This document shows positions 22,580 through 34,176 of a stretch of 64,000 nt of DNA, in pieces. The notes under the pieces were generated by a model. The model had not been told where the DNA came from and made no database searches. It saw only the letters and a program-made list of their open reading frames with translations. Each line of letters starts with the position of its first letter. Position 1 is the stretch's first letter. The position numbers and the translations under genes were made by a program. Origin of the DNA: Evernia prunastri (lineage: Eukaryota > Ascomycota > Lecanoromycetes > Lecanorales > Parmeliaceae); contig NKYR01000003.1 in assembly GCA_003184365.1 (NCBI GenBank), positions 186,001 through 250,000 of the forward strand, written 5' to 3'.

Positions 22580-24061
22580 TCAAGCCATCTTCTTCCCGTG
22601 CTTCGAGAAACGGAGCTGGAACCAGGCATACTCCTCCGCCGTTTGCGGGTTGTGCATGCGCTGCCGTATGGCCCGGTTCGTGGATTGGTCTTGCGTCGGT
22701 GTGTTTCGCTCATGTGCTGCTGGGGGCATCTGGGGTTGCAGAGCTAGGTATTGTCGCATGTGTAGTATGCTCGGTAGAAGTGGTTGGGCTGTTAAAGGGT
22801 TGTTGAAAGGAGGCGCGACTTGGTGAGGGTCGGGACTGAATATCCCGTAGCGCAGGCTCTGGGCCTGAAAGTCATCCGCCTCTGCTGGTTCAGTCTGATT
22901 GATCAGTACCATCTCGCCAAAGCGCGCCTGGGTCTCGACCATATCGCGGGATACGCTGCCATGGAAGGCTGACTCACTGTGCTCATTTGCAGTCTGCGGC
23001 GATCCGCAGCACTGATTGCTGCATCTTTGCGAACTGTTGGGCACGTTGGGGATGATACCGTGTGCCTCGGAGAAGGTGGTGACAGGGGCGAAAGTTTCGC
23101 GGAAAAGGTGGTTTAGACCGGGCGGCGGACTGGAGTTGTATGCTGTCCCATCGTCAGCATAACGCGGTGGGCCACCGAATACAAAGAGCTGACTCAGGAA
23201 ACGTTGGGTCTCGTGAGACACGTCTCCGCATTGCTGCTTCTCGCTTGCAAGCACTTCTTCCACGTCTGTCATTGTCGTGTCGGCTTCGTCTGTCCGCAAG
23301 CACTGCTTGCCGATCGTACTGGGGGCACGGTTGTCCTGCTTGCTTGCAGGACTGGGATAATCGTCGAAGTAATCTGCTGCTACAGGTCGCACTCGCTGTC
23401 GGCGTAAAGCTAACCGATGGTCGCTCACCGTTCTCCAGTATTTCTTTACATCCTCGGATTTCGCTTCGGCGAGCTTGGCAACCTTCATGCTCTCAGTTTC
23501 GAAGTGAAAGATGTTAATCACGATCCCTTCCCAGATCCGGCACATCGTTGCTTCGGGGATGAGATCGCCACTGCTCGCTTGGTGAACCTTCCACACGACA
23601 TCGAGATAGCTGATGTTCTGCAAGGAAAGGAGGTCGATGTCAGGGACAACGATCTTAGCGATACCATCGGTAAGTACAATAGATCCTTTGTGCTGGTTGT
23701 GTTTGTCGCGCGGTAGGGCGCGAATGCTCGTCTTTGCTTCCTGCGACTTGCGAGATAGGAACTTCCCAGGTTCCGTGTACTTCTCCCAGAAATCCATGAC
23801 CAGTGGACACAATCTCTGCTGCAACAAGAACCGACACTTTGAGTCCCCCTGGCTGTACGTTGCTCGTACAAAGAGCCAGTTGACCTCCCCTTGACTCAAG
23901 TGAACACCACGAGGGGCATTTCGACTTAGGAGGCATTTGGTGTAGTCCAGGTGATTCAGTCCTTGGATCTCAAACTCGTGATAGCGGTAGAAGATGGAAA
24001 TAATCGGTATACCGTCCTTGACTGCCATGGAGTTTCCTGCGATGGTGGACATAGATGACAT
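22580..24061 (-). CDS. Hypothetical protein, 493 aa, single exon
   Basis: One uninterrupted frame begins at ATG 24061 (MSSMSTIAGNSMAVKDGIPI). The N-terminal half (about 1-210) looks globular, with an aromatic- and Leu-rich pattern (FYRYHEFEIQGLNHLDYTK, VNWLFVRATYSQ, CPLVMDFWEKYTEPGKF). The C-terminal half is low-complexity, rich in Pro, Gln, Asn and Ser, with scattered Cys (SNQCCGSPQ). No membrane helix or signal peptide is present. Absence of introns over 1.5 kb is unusual beside its intron-rich neighbours. I do not recognise the family. A nuclear or regulatory protein would fit the disordered tail, but that is speculation. Confidence 0.6.
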   Translation of the reverse strand: MSSMSTIAGNSMAVKDGIPIISIFYRYHEFEIQGLNHLDYTKCLLSRNAPRGVHLSQGEVNWLFVRATYSQGDSKCRFLLQQRLCPLVMDFWEKYTEPGKFLSRKSQEAKTSIRALPRDKHNQHKGSIVLTDGIAKIVVPDIDLLSLQNISYLDVVWKVHQASSGDLIPEATMCRIWEGIVINIFHFETESMKVAKLAEAKSEDVKKYWRTVSDHRLALRRQRVRPVAADYFDDYPSPASKQDNRAPSTIGKQCLRTDEADTTMTDVEEVLASEKQQCGDVSHETQRFLSQLFVFGGPPRYADDGTAYNSSPPPGLNHLFRETFAPVTTFSEAHGIIPNVPNSSQRCSNQCCGSPQTANEHSESAFHGSVSRDMVETQARFGEMVLINQTEPAEADDFQAQSLRYGIFSPDPHQVAPPFNNPLTAQPLLPSILHMRQYLALQPQMPPAAHERNTPTQDQSTNRAIRQRMHNPQTAEEYAWFQLRFSKHGKKMA

Positions 24062-25808
24062 GATGTTGACAATCGGAAATCTTGATATCTCAGTGGTTGC
24101 AGATCTTGGTTTGATCAGTCGTTATTGTTAAACGTACCTGTGGCTTGAAGGAGAGTTATTGAAAAGTGGTAAGATTGGACGAAAAGGAGGAGTTGATTGG
24201 ATGATAGAGAGGGGTTTGGAGAAAAGAAGAAACACCAGCAGGCAGCAAGAGTGGTGGCTATTAAGTGTGGAAGACTAGTGACAAAGACATTGTGTCGATG
24301 AATAAGACATATTGGTGAATAAGACATGTTGATATTCGTCTTAGAAAGTGAATCGTTTCACACGTATATATGCATATATATAACAAAGGAACAAGGAACG
24401 TAGTCCCAGAGTCCGTAGTCTTCGTTTGCAATTCTGTTGGACTGTACGATATCAGGCTTCCATGTCTCGCTCACAGGTTGTTGCTTAAGGCCATTTGCAA
24501 ACATCATAAATCTTCTCAAGGTGTGAAGCTTGTTTGCCGAGCTTTATATGTAGGAGCCACTGGACTGTCCAGGAAACTCAATACCAATCAGCTCACAAAG
24601 GCTACAGCCAAACCAGTTCATCATCTGTTTGAAACAAGATGTCAACGTGTTCCTCTAGATAAAGAAGAGATTCATTATTAGCTTGAGACACAAGCAGTAG
24701 CTGTCTCTGGCAGGCTCGGCCGGATCCATGATCACTAGAGTGACCAGTTGTAGATTTTTCGTTGATCGGTACTCTGGTGGAAATGGGTATCTATACCTGG
24801 GAAGCTTCCTCAATGCTACCTGTTTAAGAGCAGCAAGTAAAGCTCCGAGTCAGTAGGGGAGGATAGCCACTTGCCGTACTCGCTATAAAGAGAGTTCATG
24901 GTGGAAGGTACCACAACCATTACTGCAATTATCTCGGCAGAATCTCAGAATAGTGAGACCAAGGACTGGTCAAAGTGGGCGGAGAGAATTCAGAACTGCC
25001 CGAAGATCAACAGGTCAGTCCGGGAAGGCCACATCCGATGCCAATGCCCAGATATTGATAACAGATATTGTCTCTAGACTAGCAAGGACTTTTGCATTCT
25101 CCTTGGTGTTTCTGGGTGTTCAAAAAGAAGACCTCGATTGTTTGCAAAATGAGGGGCTTCTTTGTCACTCTTGACAAAGACAGAAACAAGGGTTAAGAGG
25201 ATCAAGCAAAGACCATTTTGCAAGAGGGAGATACACGTGCAAGGATCTAGATTCCCTAGTTGTCTTGCCGAGAGTCACTCTGTTCATCTTGATACCTGAA
25301 TAAGGATGGAGAAAGGCAAAGATAGGGGAGAGCGTTTGTGGAGCATGTACCTACCTACCTACCTTACCTCAGGATTCTCCGACTTGCATGACTTGATGGG
25401 TCGCCCCGACCCGAGCCCGCGCTCTAGAGCAATGGAAGCCCCCAAAGCCCCCAAAGCCCCCAAAGCCCCCTAAGCCTTGGTAAGGTAAGCTTGCTCCCCG
25501 GCACGACTTTCCCCAACAATCTGCAATGCAACGCAGAGAGAGAGATATCTATCAGACTCTTCAGACTCTTCCCTCTTTCCAAACAGATTATAGACAACAG
25601 AGAACAACACAGAGGAGAGAAGGAGAGAATGATTTTTGTGGCATAGATCATACCGAATAATCCAAGAGAAAAGAATGAACAATAAATATGAAGAGTAGAG
25701 AAGCACCAAGACTATCCATACACCACGCAATCCATGAAGCCTACCTTAGATACCTTGCGTTCGGCCGAAACAAGTCTAGCCATTGCCCGAAAACCAAAAG
25801 TCCTACCC
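24062..25808. other. Intergenic region
   Basis: 1.75 kb with no convincing gene. An ATG at 24898 opens a 59-codon frame (MVEGTTTITAIISAESQNSE...) with some protein-like character (KDWSKWAERIQNCPK). It could be a small gene or an exon remnant. Repeats: TACC units near 25350 and four CCCCCAAAG units at 25437-25476. Confidence 0.4.
25437..25476. repeat. Tandem repeat of CCCCCAAAG units
   Basis: Four consecutive 9-10 bp units in intergenic DNA upstream of the 3' end of the heme-lyase gene. Confidence 0.85.
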
Positions 25809-26845
25809 TCATGATGCCTTCTCCCTCGCCTTAGCACCGCTGGCCCGGTGCCAAACATCCCCGCCCCACCTCAGCATACGCTCGGCCGCTGCAGTGGGTC
25901 CATCCACCGCCGGTCTCACGTCCAAGTAGAACACCGGCTCCCCTGTGGGCTCAGGCGGACCGGAGTAATAATCAATCACATACCTCCCCTCCCTCGTCTG
26001 ACCGTCCTGGCCTGTTCTTTGCACATACCAATCATGGCGATCAAAAGGTAGCTCGCTCCTACACGGACCTCATTAGTAAAAAGTACGATTCGATGGCAGC
26101 GCCACTGACCCAAATTTCGAAGGCCAAACCCTCCCTAGTACATCTAACATCCTGGCCTTGGGCGTCAAATCCCCCGGCCTTCCCATGAATCGCATCAGTC
26201 TTGGCCTGTCTCCTTTCCATTGAGGCATTTCTTGAAAACCCTCCTCCCCTCTATTACAAGCTTGCCATCCGTAGCTCAACCCGTTGCTGAACCTGGCTTC
26301 CCATCCTTCAATTTCCGCCCAAGCCCCCTCATTCAAGAAGTTATGTACTGCCACCATACTTTCCACGGCATCTTCGGGCGTGTCGTCGTAGCCTTTCCGT
26401 AGCATAGCATTGTACATCTGTTGCGGAGAAGGATATTCCCAATTCGATTCAGCGTCGCCCCGGGGAATGGATGATGTGGTGCGGGAGGTGGGGAGAGCGA
26501 TTGTCTGATTGGTCGAACGGGACTGGGAGAGACTTGACGGCATATAATTCAATGGATTCAACTTAGACAGAGGAGATGGCTGGGGCGTGGGAGTTGGGAG
26601 GGGCGCGTTGGGAGAAGCGACAGGACATGAGGAGGCGTCGGCTGGTGATTGTGGCGAGTTTTGGGGAGGGAAGGGCGAGGGCGAGGTGGCTTTGTGCATG
26701 GGGCATCCGGGCTTCAATCGTCAGCTGTTAATCTCTGGAGCCTTGTATAGGTATAGCTTACTGGAGGAACGGCATCTGATTCGGATGGAGGATGGGGCGC
26801 GAGCGGCCTTGGGGGCGTTGCAGTGTCTGCCCAAAACCACCCCAT
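25809..26845 (-). CDS. CYC3: Holocytochrome-c synthase (cytochrome c heme lyase, CCHL)
   Basis: Three exons: 26845-26762, 26711-26110 and 26058-25809, with introns of 50 and 51 nt, encode 311 aa. The N-terminus MGWFWADT is the same opening as yeast Cyc3. The first splice rebuilds PPPGCPMHK, a heme-binding Cys-Pro motif of the family. The core has NPLNYMPSSLSQ, IPRGDAESNWEYPSPQQMYNAM and VAVHNFLNEGAWAEIEGWE. The second junction gives SELPFDRHDWYVQR, then YVIDYYSGPPEPTGEPVF and VRPAVDGPTAAAERM. These are the standard CCHL blocks. The enzyme attaches heme to apocytochrome c in the mitochondrial intermembrane space. Cytochrome c1 lyase (Cyt2) is the alternative, but the MGWFWAD start favours Cyc3. 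Confidence 0.92.
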
Positions 26846-27122
26846 CTTAACCTGTCTCCAGAGACGGATCCAAAGATTAATGACGTAGGATTTCCACTCC
26901 TCGCAGCGCTCTACGCAAAACGTGTAGTGTTGTAGGGTGAGAGATGTTGTAGTACGAGATGTGAGAAGATGCTCGGAGGCTAGACCGTCGCTGGATTTGC
27001 GGGCAAAATGACGTCCGTTTTGCGGCTTACCCAAGGTTCCATTCCTCAATCATTCTACAACATGGATTTTGCGCCGTAAGACGTGTTCTGATGAGCATTG
27101 AGAAAGGTTTTGGTGTTCTACG

Positions 27123-29327
27123 ATGCGAGCAGCCTTTGCGCTTGGCCGACTATGCCTTCGTCAAAGACCCTACCGTCTCATAGCACCCATTGCCCGCCAT
27201 GAAACGTATTCCTCCATACCTACACGATGGCCTGTGTTCCACAGACCCCCGAGACCGCCGAAGGGGAGGGTACTCATATGGAGCTTGCTGTCTCCCGCCG
27301 CTTTTGTGGCATTGAGTGAGGAGGACACTGGAGACGGCAAAACACCAGAAGAGCACATGCTGGAGGCCTCAAGGGCAGAGATCGCCAAAGAAATACCAGA
27401 GGATGTGCATGGTCTTCGAAGAGTATGGAAAGAAATCTATCTATACGTCGACACGTTGATCGTCGAGCCAATAGCGACAACGTTCCGGTTCCTGCATCTT
27501 GTCATCATATTCGTGCCAGTAATAGGGACTATGCCATTGATTTGGCTGGGTAGAAGGCAGAAAAGTCGTGACAACGAACGCTCCGGCACGCTTTGGTGGT
27601 ACTCCTTCTTGGTGCGGTCGATGGAGCGCGCAGGTCCCGCTTTCATCAAGGTATCCCGTACTGCTCAAGCAAAGTGTAGATTTTCAAGCTGACCTATGTG
27701 CGTCTAGCTTGGTCAATGGGCAGCTTCAAGATCAGACATCTTCCCCCAAGAAATGTGCAACACCATGTCCTCCCTCCACTCGAACGCTCCAGCCCATTCC
27801 TTGAAGTATACGAAGCAGACAATAATCAGGGCCTTCGACGGCCGGCCGTTCGAGGAAATCTTCGACGAGTTCGAGGAGAAACCCCTGGGAGTTGGAGCAA
27901 TTGCACAGGTCTACAAGGCGAAACTGAAACCAGAGTTTACAACTCCCGGCGATACCGATCTGGAACCGCAGCAACGTAACATCAGTCAGCGGATGAGGAA
28001 GAACGTAGACAAGTTGGTAAAGTCCACCCCACAGAGGACGCCATCATCTTACGTTGCGATCAAAGTGCTCCACCCAAAAGTTGAGAGAATGGTGCGACGA
28101 GATCTCCGAATCATGGGTATCTTCGCTGCGGTTCTGAACGCAATTCCAACAATGGAATGGCTCTCACTGCCTGACGAGGTAGAACAGTTCGGTGAAATGA
28201 TGCGCTTGCAGCTCGATCTTCGCATCGAATCTGCGAATCTCATTATGTTCCGCAAGAAATTCAAGGACCGAACCACAGCGTGGTTTCCCTTTCCCTACGC
28301 TGAGCACTCAACTCGTCAAGTTCTGGTAGAGGAATTTGCCCAAGGAATACCCCTTGCAGCCTTCCTCGAAGATGGCGGTGGTGTCTTCCAGCAAGAGATA
28401 GCAGATGAAGGTCTCGATGCTTTCCTGCACATGCTGCTAATAGACAACTTCGTCCATGCAGATCTCCACCCAGGCAACATCATGGTGCGCTTCTATAAAC
28501 CAGAACAGATAGACCTGTCTCTAGGCCGCCAGAAGCAATCAGACTCTCCCACACACTCTACAGATGTCACGGAAGAGGTTCTCCAGCAGCTGCGCCCTCA
28601 CCGCCATCATCCCGAAGAATGGAAAGCCGAGCTTCAGAAAATCGACAAGGAAGGTTACCGTCCGCAGCTCATCTTCATCGACACGGGTCTCGTCACGGCC
28701 TTGAACGCCACCAACCGCAAGAACTTCCTCGACCTGTTCAAAGCCGTCGCCGAGTTCGACGGGTACCGGGCCGGCCACCTGATGGTGGAGCGATGCCGGC
28801 AACCCGACGCCGTCATCGACGAAGAGGTCTTCGCGCTCCGAATGCAGCACCTGGTGCTCGGCGTCAAGAGCAGGACGTTCGCGCTGGGCAACATCAAGAT
28901 CGGCGACGTCCTCAACGAGGTCCTGAGCATGGTCCGGAGCCACCACGTGCGCATGGAGGGCGACTTCGTCAACGTGGTCATCAGCATCCTCCTCCTCGAA
29001 GGGATCGGTAGGAGTCTCGACCCCAACCTTGACCTGTTCAAAAGGTAAGCCGCTTATTCTCTCTCTCTCTCTCTCTCTCCCACTCACATACACTACACCC
29101 TCATTTCCAAATATCGCACGCTCACACACTCTCCCCGCAGCGCCCTCCCCATCCTGCGCCAACTCGGCGTCCAAGGCGGCGGCACCTCCCTCCTCAAGAG
29201 CGTGCGCGAGGGCGACACCTCCATGCTCAAGGTCTGGCTCGGTCTCGAGATCCGAAAGTACCTGCAGGCGTCCGCGGAGCAGGTGGAGTCGTGCGTCAAG
29301 TACGACCAGTTGAGTCCGAATATATGA
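27123..29327 (+). CDS. ABC1/UbiB-family kinase-like protein, mitochondrial (Cqd1/ADCK2-like)
   Basis: Three exons: 27123-27650, 27708-29044 and 29141-29327, with introns of 57 and 96 nt, encode 683 aa. The basic N-terminus (MRAAFALGRLCLRQRPYR) looks like a mitochondrial targeting signal. A hydrophobic segment follows near residues 120-140. The first intron splits the UbiB K-x-G-Q motif, giving FIK|LGQWAASRSDIFP. Then come GVGAIAQVYKAKL, VAIKVLHP (kinase lysine), HADLHPGN (catalytic loop) and FIDTGLV in place of the DFG region. WWYSFLVRSMERAGPAFIK resembles ADCK2 and yeast Cqd1, which affect coenzyme Q and phospholipid distribution in mitochondria. A CT-dinucleotide run lies in the second intron right after the donor. 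Confidence 0.87.
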
Positions 29328-29683
29328 TTGTGAAAAAGTTTCGCGCTTCTGCCGCTGCCTCTTTACTCACTCTGGTTTTGGGCCCCTCCAGAGAGTCAGG
29401 AGGGGAGAGGGAGAACGCTTTCGAAAGGCCCGGTTTTGGCGATAGGTTGAAGTGTGTCTGTCTATTGTCATTGTTAGGACTCGTGAGCGGAGTTGGGACG
29501 GAGTCTAGAGCTGAGAAGGCCGGCCATCAGCGACGGCGGCGGCGGCGTCTATTAGGTCTAAAGGACCAGGGCCCGCATCTATGCTACACACACTCTATTT
29601 ACAGACGGACCGAACATCCACGCCATGCGAATTCAGCACGAGATGCTGTCTATCCGAATCTCCAGATCCGCTTCCCATGTATC
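29328..29683. other. Short region between convergent genes
   Basis: 356 bp between two convergent stop codons, holding the 3' ends of the Cqd1-like gene and the helicase gene. A GGC trinucleotide run lies near 29531. No gene seen. Confidence 0.5.
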
Positions 29684-32600
29684 TTATATCTTCATCAAAT
29701 CCTCATAGAACGCCGGCATCCTCCCACTCTTCTCCAATCCCCTCCCCGCGCCCTGCGTTTGCGGAGCTCTGTCACCCCTGCCTTGCCGTTGAACCGAGCC
29801 CTGGCCCTGGCCCTGACCGAGCGATCTCCCCCCCGTGACTGTCGCTCTCTCCCCACCCCAGCCCCTACTCGCCACCTTTTCGCCAACCCTGACATCCCGA
29901 TCCAGCACATCCACCAGGCCTCCCGCAAACAGCTTCCTTACTTTCTCATCGGCAAACGATTTCTCTTCCCCTCTCTGCCCCAGGAACCCCTCGCCGAATT
30001 TTCTGCGCGGGGCTGATGAGAGGTTACCAAGTTCTTTGAACGCGACGGCCAGGAGTCTTTCCAGGCCTTTTCGGAACTCGAGGAGGGTCTTTGCGGTACG
30101 CCGGTCCGGTGAGGAGATGTAGAAGGGGAGCCAGCCGTCCAGCTCGACGATGTTGCTACGTTCTTTGTTTTGCTTCAATTTGCCGCCGAACAGGGTAGCC
30201 ATGAGGGGCGTTGCTTCTGTAGTATCACGGAGGAAGATTGAACGGCCGTCATTAGAGCGCGCCATGACGCTGTACATGTACAAAGTGTTCCAGGGTACCT
30301 TGAAATTGTCTTTCTTCCCTCTCTGCGAGTTGACTGAGGACGGATGCACAAGGCAGGATTTTTCGCCAGCGGTGCGGAAGGTCACACCGCCGGTGTTGAC
30401 AGCAAGGTTGGGGTGGAAACCTGCCAAAGCTAACGCTTTGATAAGGGGGATTTTGTGACTGTTTTCATTTAGGGAGGGGCTGCCGAACTGAGACTTCACG
30501 CGATCAAAACGCGAGCTTCCTGGAATGAGGCGGGTCTCCACGAGAATATCTTCGATTTGCTTGGCGGTGGCATCGATAGTCGCGAAAGCGTTAGCATGGA
30601 GGAAATTGCGGTAGGCGAAGCCTTTCATGCTGTGATCGCCTTGTTCGTCGCGGACTCGCCGGAGCTCCCGGACTGCATTTAGCAGGGCGATATGGTCGGA
30701 GCCACTACCCTCGACGAAGGAGAGCTTGACTTTGGCAGCTTCGTTGCGGGAGTCAAGGGGGGTGGTGAAGAGGGAACGTTCAGCAGAGGCTGCACCGAGT
30801 ATGATCATGGGATCGAGACAGCGGAAAATGATTCCAAGGACTATCATCTTCCCGAGGCTTGGGTGGACGGGGAGGGAGGACAGGAGACGGCCGAGAGGTG
30901 TAATTGACTCGCCATCGTCGGTGAGAGCATCTAGAGCTTCGAGGTTGACAATGGATGAGTCCACAGCTTTTGGATCGGGCGGCTCTATAGCTTCAGCAAG
31001 AAACTCGCGAATCGGGGCTTCAAATGCCTGTGCCTTGACTTTGAGACAGATTTCCTGAAGGTCGATGCGGAGAAGCTCGGGCAAGCCAATAGCACGCAGC
31101 TTCTCGTAGCGTTCCTTTGTGAAAAGGGCATAGTAGTTTCCATTCTGGACTCGACCAGCTCGGCCTGCACGTTGCTTTGAGTTGGATTTACTGATCCATG
31201 TACAGAGGAGCTGGGAAATACGACGGTTTTGATCGTACTGTTTCTCTCTTAGCTTACCAGTGTCAACCACATACTGTACGTCGGGTATAGTGATCGAAGT
31301 TTCGGCAATATTGGTGCCTAGGATAATCTTTCTGCAGCCTTCTGGCACTGGATCGAAGACCGTATTCTGGCCAGCTGGCAGACTGGAATGCAATAAACAG
31401 AGCTTGAACTTCGATTCATTCTTGAAGTCGACGCCAAAATCGTAGGTCTTTAGGAAATCCTCGACTTTTAATATCTCTGCAAGACCAGGCAAAAACACCA
31501 GAATAGCTCCCTCCTGGCTCGTTTTGACAATGTGCGAGATCGTACATGCAACAAGGCCGAAAGGTAACAGCGCGTTCTCTTTTTCCGTTGCTGGATCTGT
31601 ATCCCCTTCGCTAGCGATGGAGTTTCGCTGGCGTTTCCAGTCAATCAGGGATATCTCCTTCCTTGATCCATCTGCCGACTCCTGACTGTCTGTTATTGGA
31701 TTTCCGTTGCGGAATCTAGCTTCAGCATCCAGATAATCTTTAGTGTCGAAATCCGCGTGCATTGCCCTCAACTGTGTTGGAGAACTCGCAACGCTCATAT
31801 CCTTCAATATCTCATCGAGATATCTCTCTTTGACTGGAAATGTCCGACCAGGAACGCTCAGGGAAGGGCAATCAAGTGCGCCCTTACCAGTAATGTTGCT
31901 TTTGAAGTATGACGCGAACAATTCAGTATCCATGGTAGCGCTCATGAGCACAACTTGTGGATTCGACTTGCCAAGAGCCTGTCGTCGCATGATGTTCTTC
32001 TTCAATAGTATAAGAAGAAAGTCAATTAGCATGTCACGTTCATGCACTTCGTCAATGACTAGATGCGATACATTATCCATCACTTCGTCAGGATAATGCT
32101 GCAGCTGCTGTTGTAAGATACCGGTCGTGCAATAAGTGACGCTGCCTCCAATTTGAGGTAGCTTTGGGTCAAAGCGAACGTGATATCCCACACTTTCCTG
32201 CAATGGTTCTCCTCTCTCCACTGCAACTCGTTTAGCGACAGAAATTGCCGCTATCCGGCGAGGTTGAGTACAGACGATGTTGCAAGAAGCGCCATTTTCC
32301 TTGCTAATAGCGTCTTCTAACAAAATCTGGGGTACCTGGGTAGTCTTGCCGCTTCCCGTAGCCCCAATAATGATACTATAGACGTTGTTGTTGACTAGAT
32401 CCAAAACCTTAGCCCGGTATCGGTTCATCGGCAGTTCCGCTTTCTTGTCACGGAGATCTGCGAATTTCGGATCTCGTAGAAATTCGTTCATCTTTCGGAG
32501 CAGTCCCTCGTCTCGCTGTTGAGCTTCATGAGCTTCCAGTAGGCGTCGGTAGCCACCCTTCCGGCTTTCGGAGAGGTCGACTTTGGGCACGATATCTTGA

Positions 32601-34176
32601 ACTGCGTCTGGTAATCCTGCCTTACGAGCTCCGAGTAGTGTCTCACGCATGACAAGAGAACAGTCTTCATCGACTGGCATATCCACTGGGGCGATAGGCC
32701 TTAAAATTTGTCCATTGCCATCTCGTAGCGCTCGAAGAAACCGGGGATATAGCTCAGGTTCTTGTTTCTTCAAGGATAGAGCGGCGGTGAGAAAAGCAGT
32801 TTCCTCGGCCTTTTTCTTCAACATATTTTCCGCGGGCTCGCCGATTGATTCGCCATTAATCTTCACCTGGACGCGAGTCGGCACGTCCTGTTTGATACTT
32901 TTTCCCAAAGGTTTTGTGGCTTCGGTCTGTATATCTACACCTGGTCGAACAATCCTGTAGAAGTCCATGAATTTGGACGCATTATCGGTTGTCAATGCAC
33001 CGGAGTCCTTAATAACGATAGTTTCGCTGCCACGTTCCTTTTGGTATCTCTCTGCCTCCTCCTTGAAACTATTTGCAGCTCGAATCTCAGCGATCTTGAC
33101 ATCTCCACCTTGAGATCTGACTCGGATGCCTTGCTCAGGAAGCTCCACAATCATTTCGATGTACCTTTTCCTTCTTTTGCGTTCCTTGCGAGATTGAACC
33201 GTAGTGCTGATTTTAGGGACAGTGTCAAATCGAGCTGCATAATTGTATATGTCCGTAACAGCATTCTTTTCTTCGGCTCTTGCTTTGTCCATAGACTGTT
33301 TATTGACTTGATTTATGCCAGAATTTTTGTCAAGAATTTCACCAAGTACACCTTGCTCGTGAAACTTTGCCAGCAAGTGTAGCCAAGCGGTGTCTTCGGC
33401 GGCTTTCTGTCAAACGTTAGAATACCCTACTTCATGAAGCTTAGTGACTTGCCTTGGTTCGACCTTCCCCAATGACAGCTTGATTGTGCATCGCAGAATT
33501 GTAATAGACGGTGCACTGGTGAACATCCTTGGCCAGGAGAATATGCTCCGTGCGACACTCTGCTAACCCTTGAGCACTATTGTGTATGGTACCTTTGGGG
33601 GTTTTGAATATGAATGCCGGTGCGTCGGGATACTCTTGGGGTGTGGGAATGTGCATGGAGCTACGGATGTAGGCTTCATCTTTGAGCTCCGTAGCGTTGC
33701 CGCGCTGTCTTCTAGCTGGTCGTTGGCTGAGGGGAGCTGTGGCCTTCCTCTTTCTGCTCCCAATAGCGGTATGTCCCCGCTGGTATTGCTTTTGGGAGCG
33801 CTTGTGAATCGATAGTTTGACCGGTGTGGAGGTCTTAGCGTTGTGATGAGAAGAGGTAGCCGATTGATGAGGGGAATGATTTGATGCTGCATGTGCTGGC
33901 GGAGGCCTGTTGGGGGTTTCTTTTCCCCCTCCATTTCTCCTGTTCCCATGTAGCATCGCTGCTATCCTCTCGTCATTTTGCATCGTCTTCAGCCCCTGTT
34001 CAGTAGATCTGTAGCGGCTCTGCTTGGGACCTCTCCATGGGTGCGAAGTGGGAGCGTTACGTGAGTGTGCCAATGACGGCTTGATGCGCGTGCGAAGGGC
34101 CTAAAATGTACAGGTCAATACGAATATGCTTAGCTAGAATGATGTATGACAACCAACATACCAAAGCCCGTATCAT
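29684..34176 (-). CDS. DExH-box RNA helicase with dsRNA-binding-like N-terminus (RHA/DHX-type)
   Basis: Three exons: 34176-34162 (MIRAL), 34100-33453 and 33406-29684, encoding 1461 aa. Intron 1 is GT-AG (61 nt). Intron 2 (33407-33452) has the strong GC-AG donor AAG|GCAAGT. The N-terminal 150 residues are basic and disordered. Around residues 155-235 a dsRNA-binding-like segment spans the second junction and ends in KKAAEDTAWLHLLAKF. A second similar stretch is near 380-430. Helicase motifs follow in order: GATGSGKTT (about 565), DEVHERD (about 670), SATMD (about 707), GTNIAETSITIPDV and QRAGRAGR (about 968). After these come the winged-helix/ratchet and OB-fold regions. This architecture fits RNA helicase A/DHX57-like enzymes that unwind structured RNA. 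The precise orthologue is uncertain. Confidence 0.9.
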
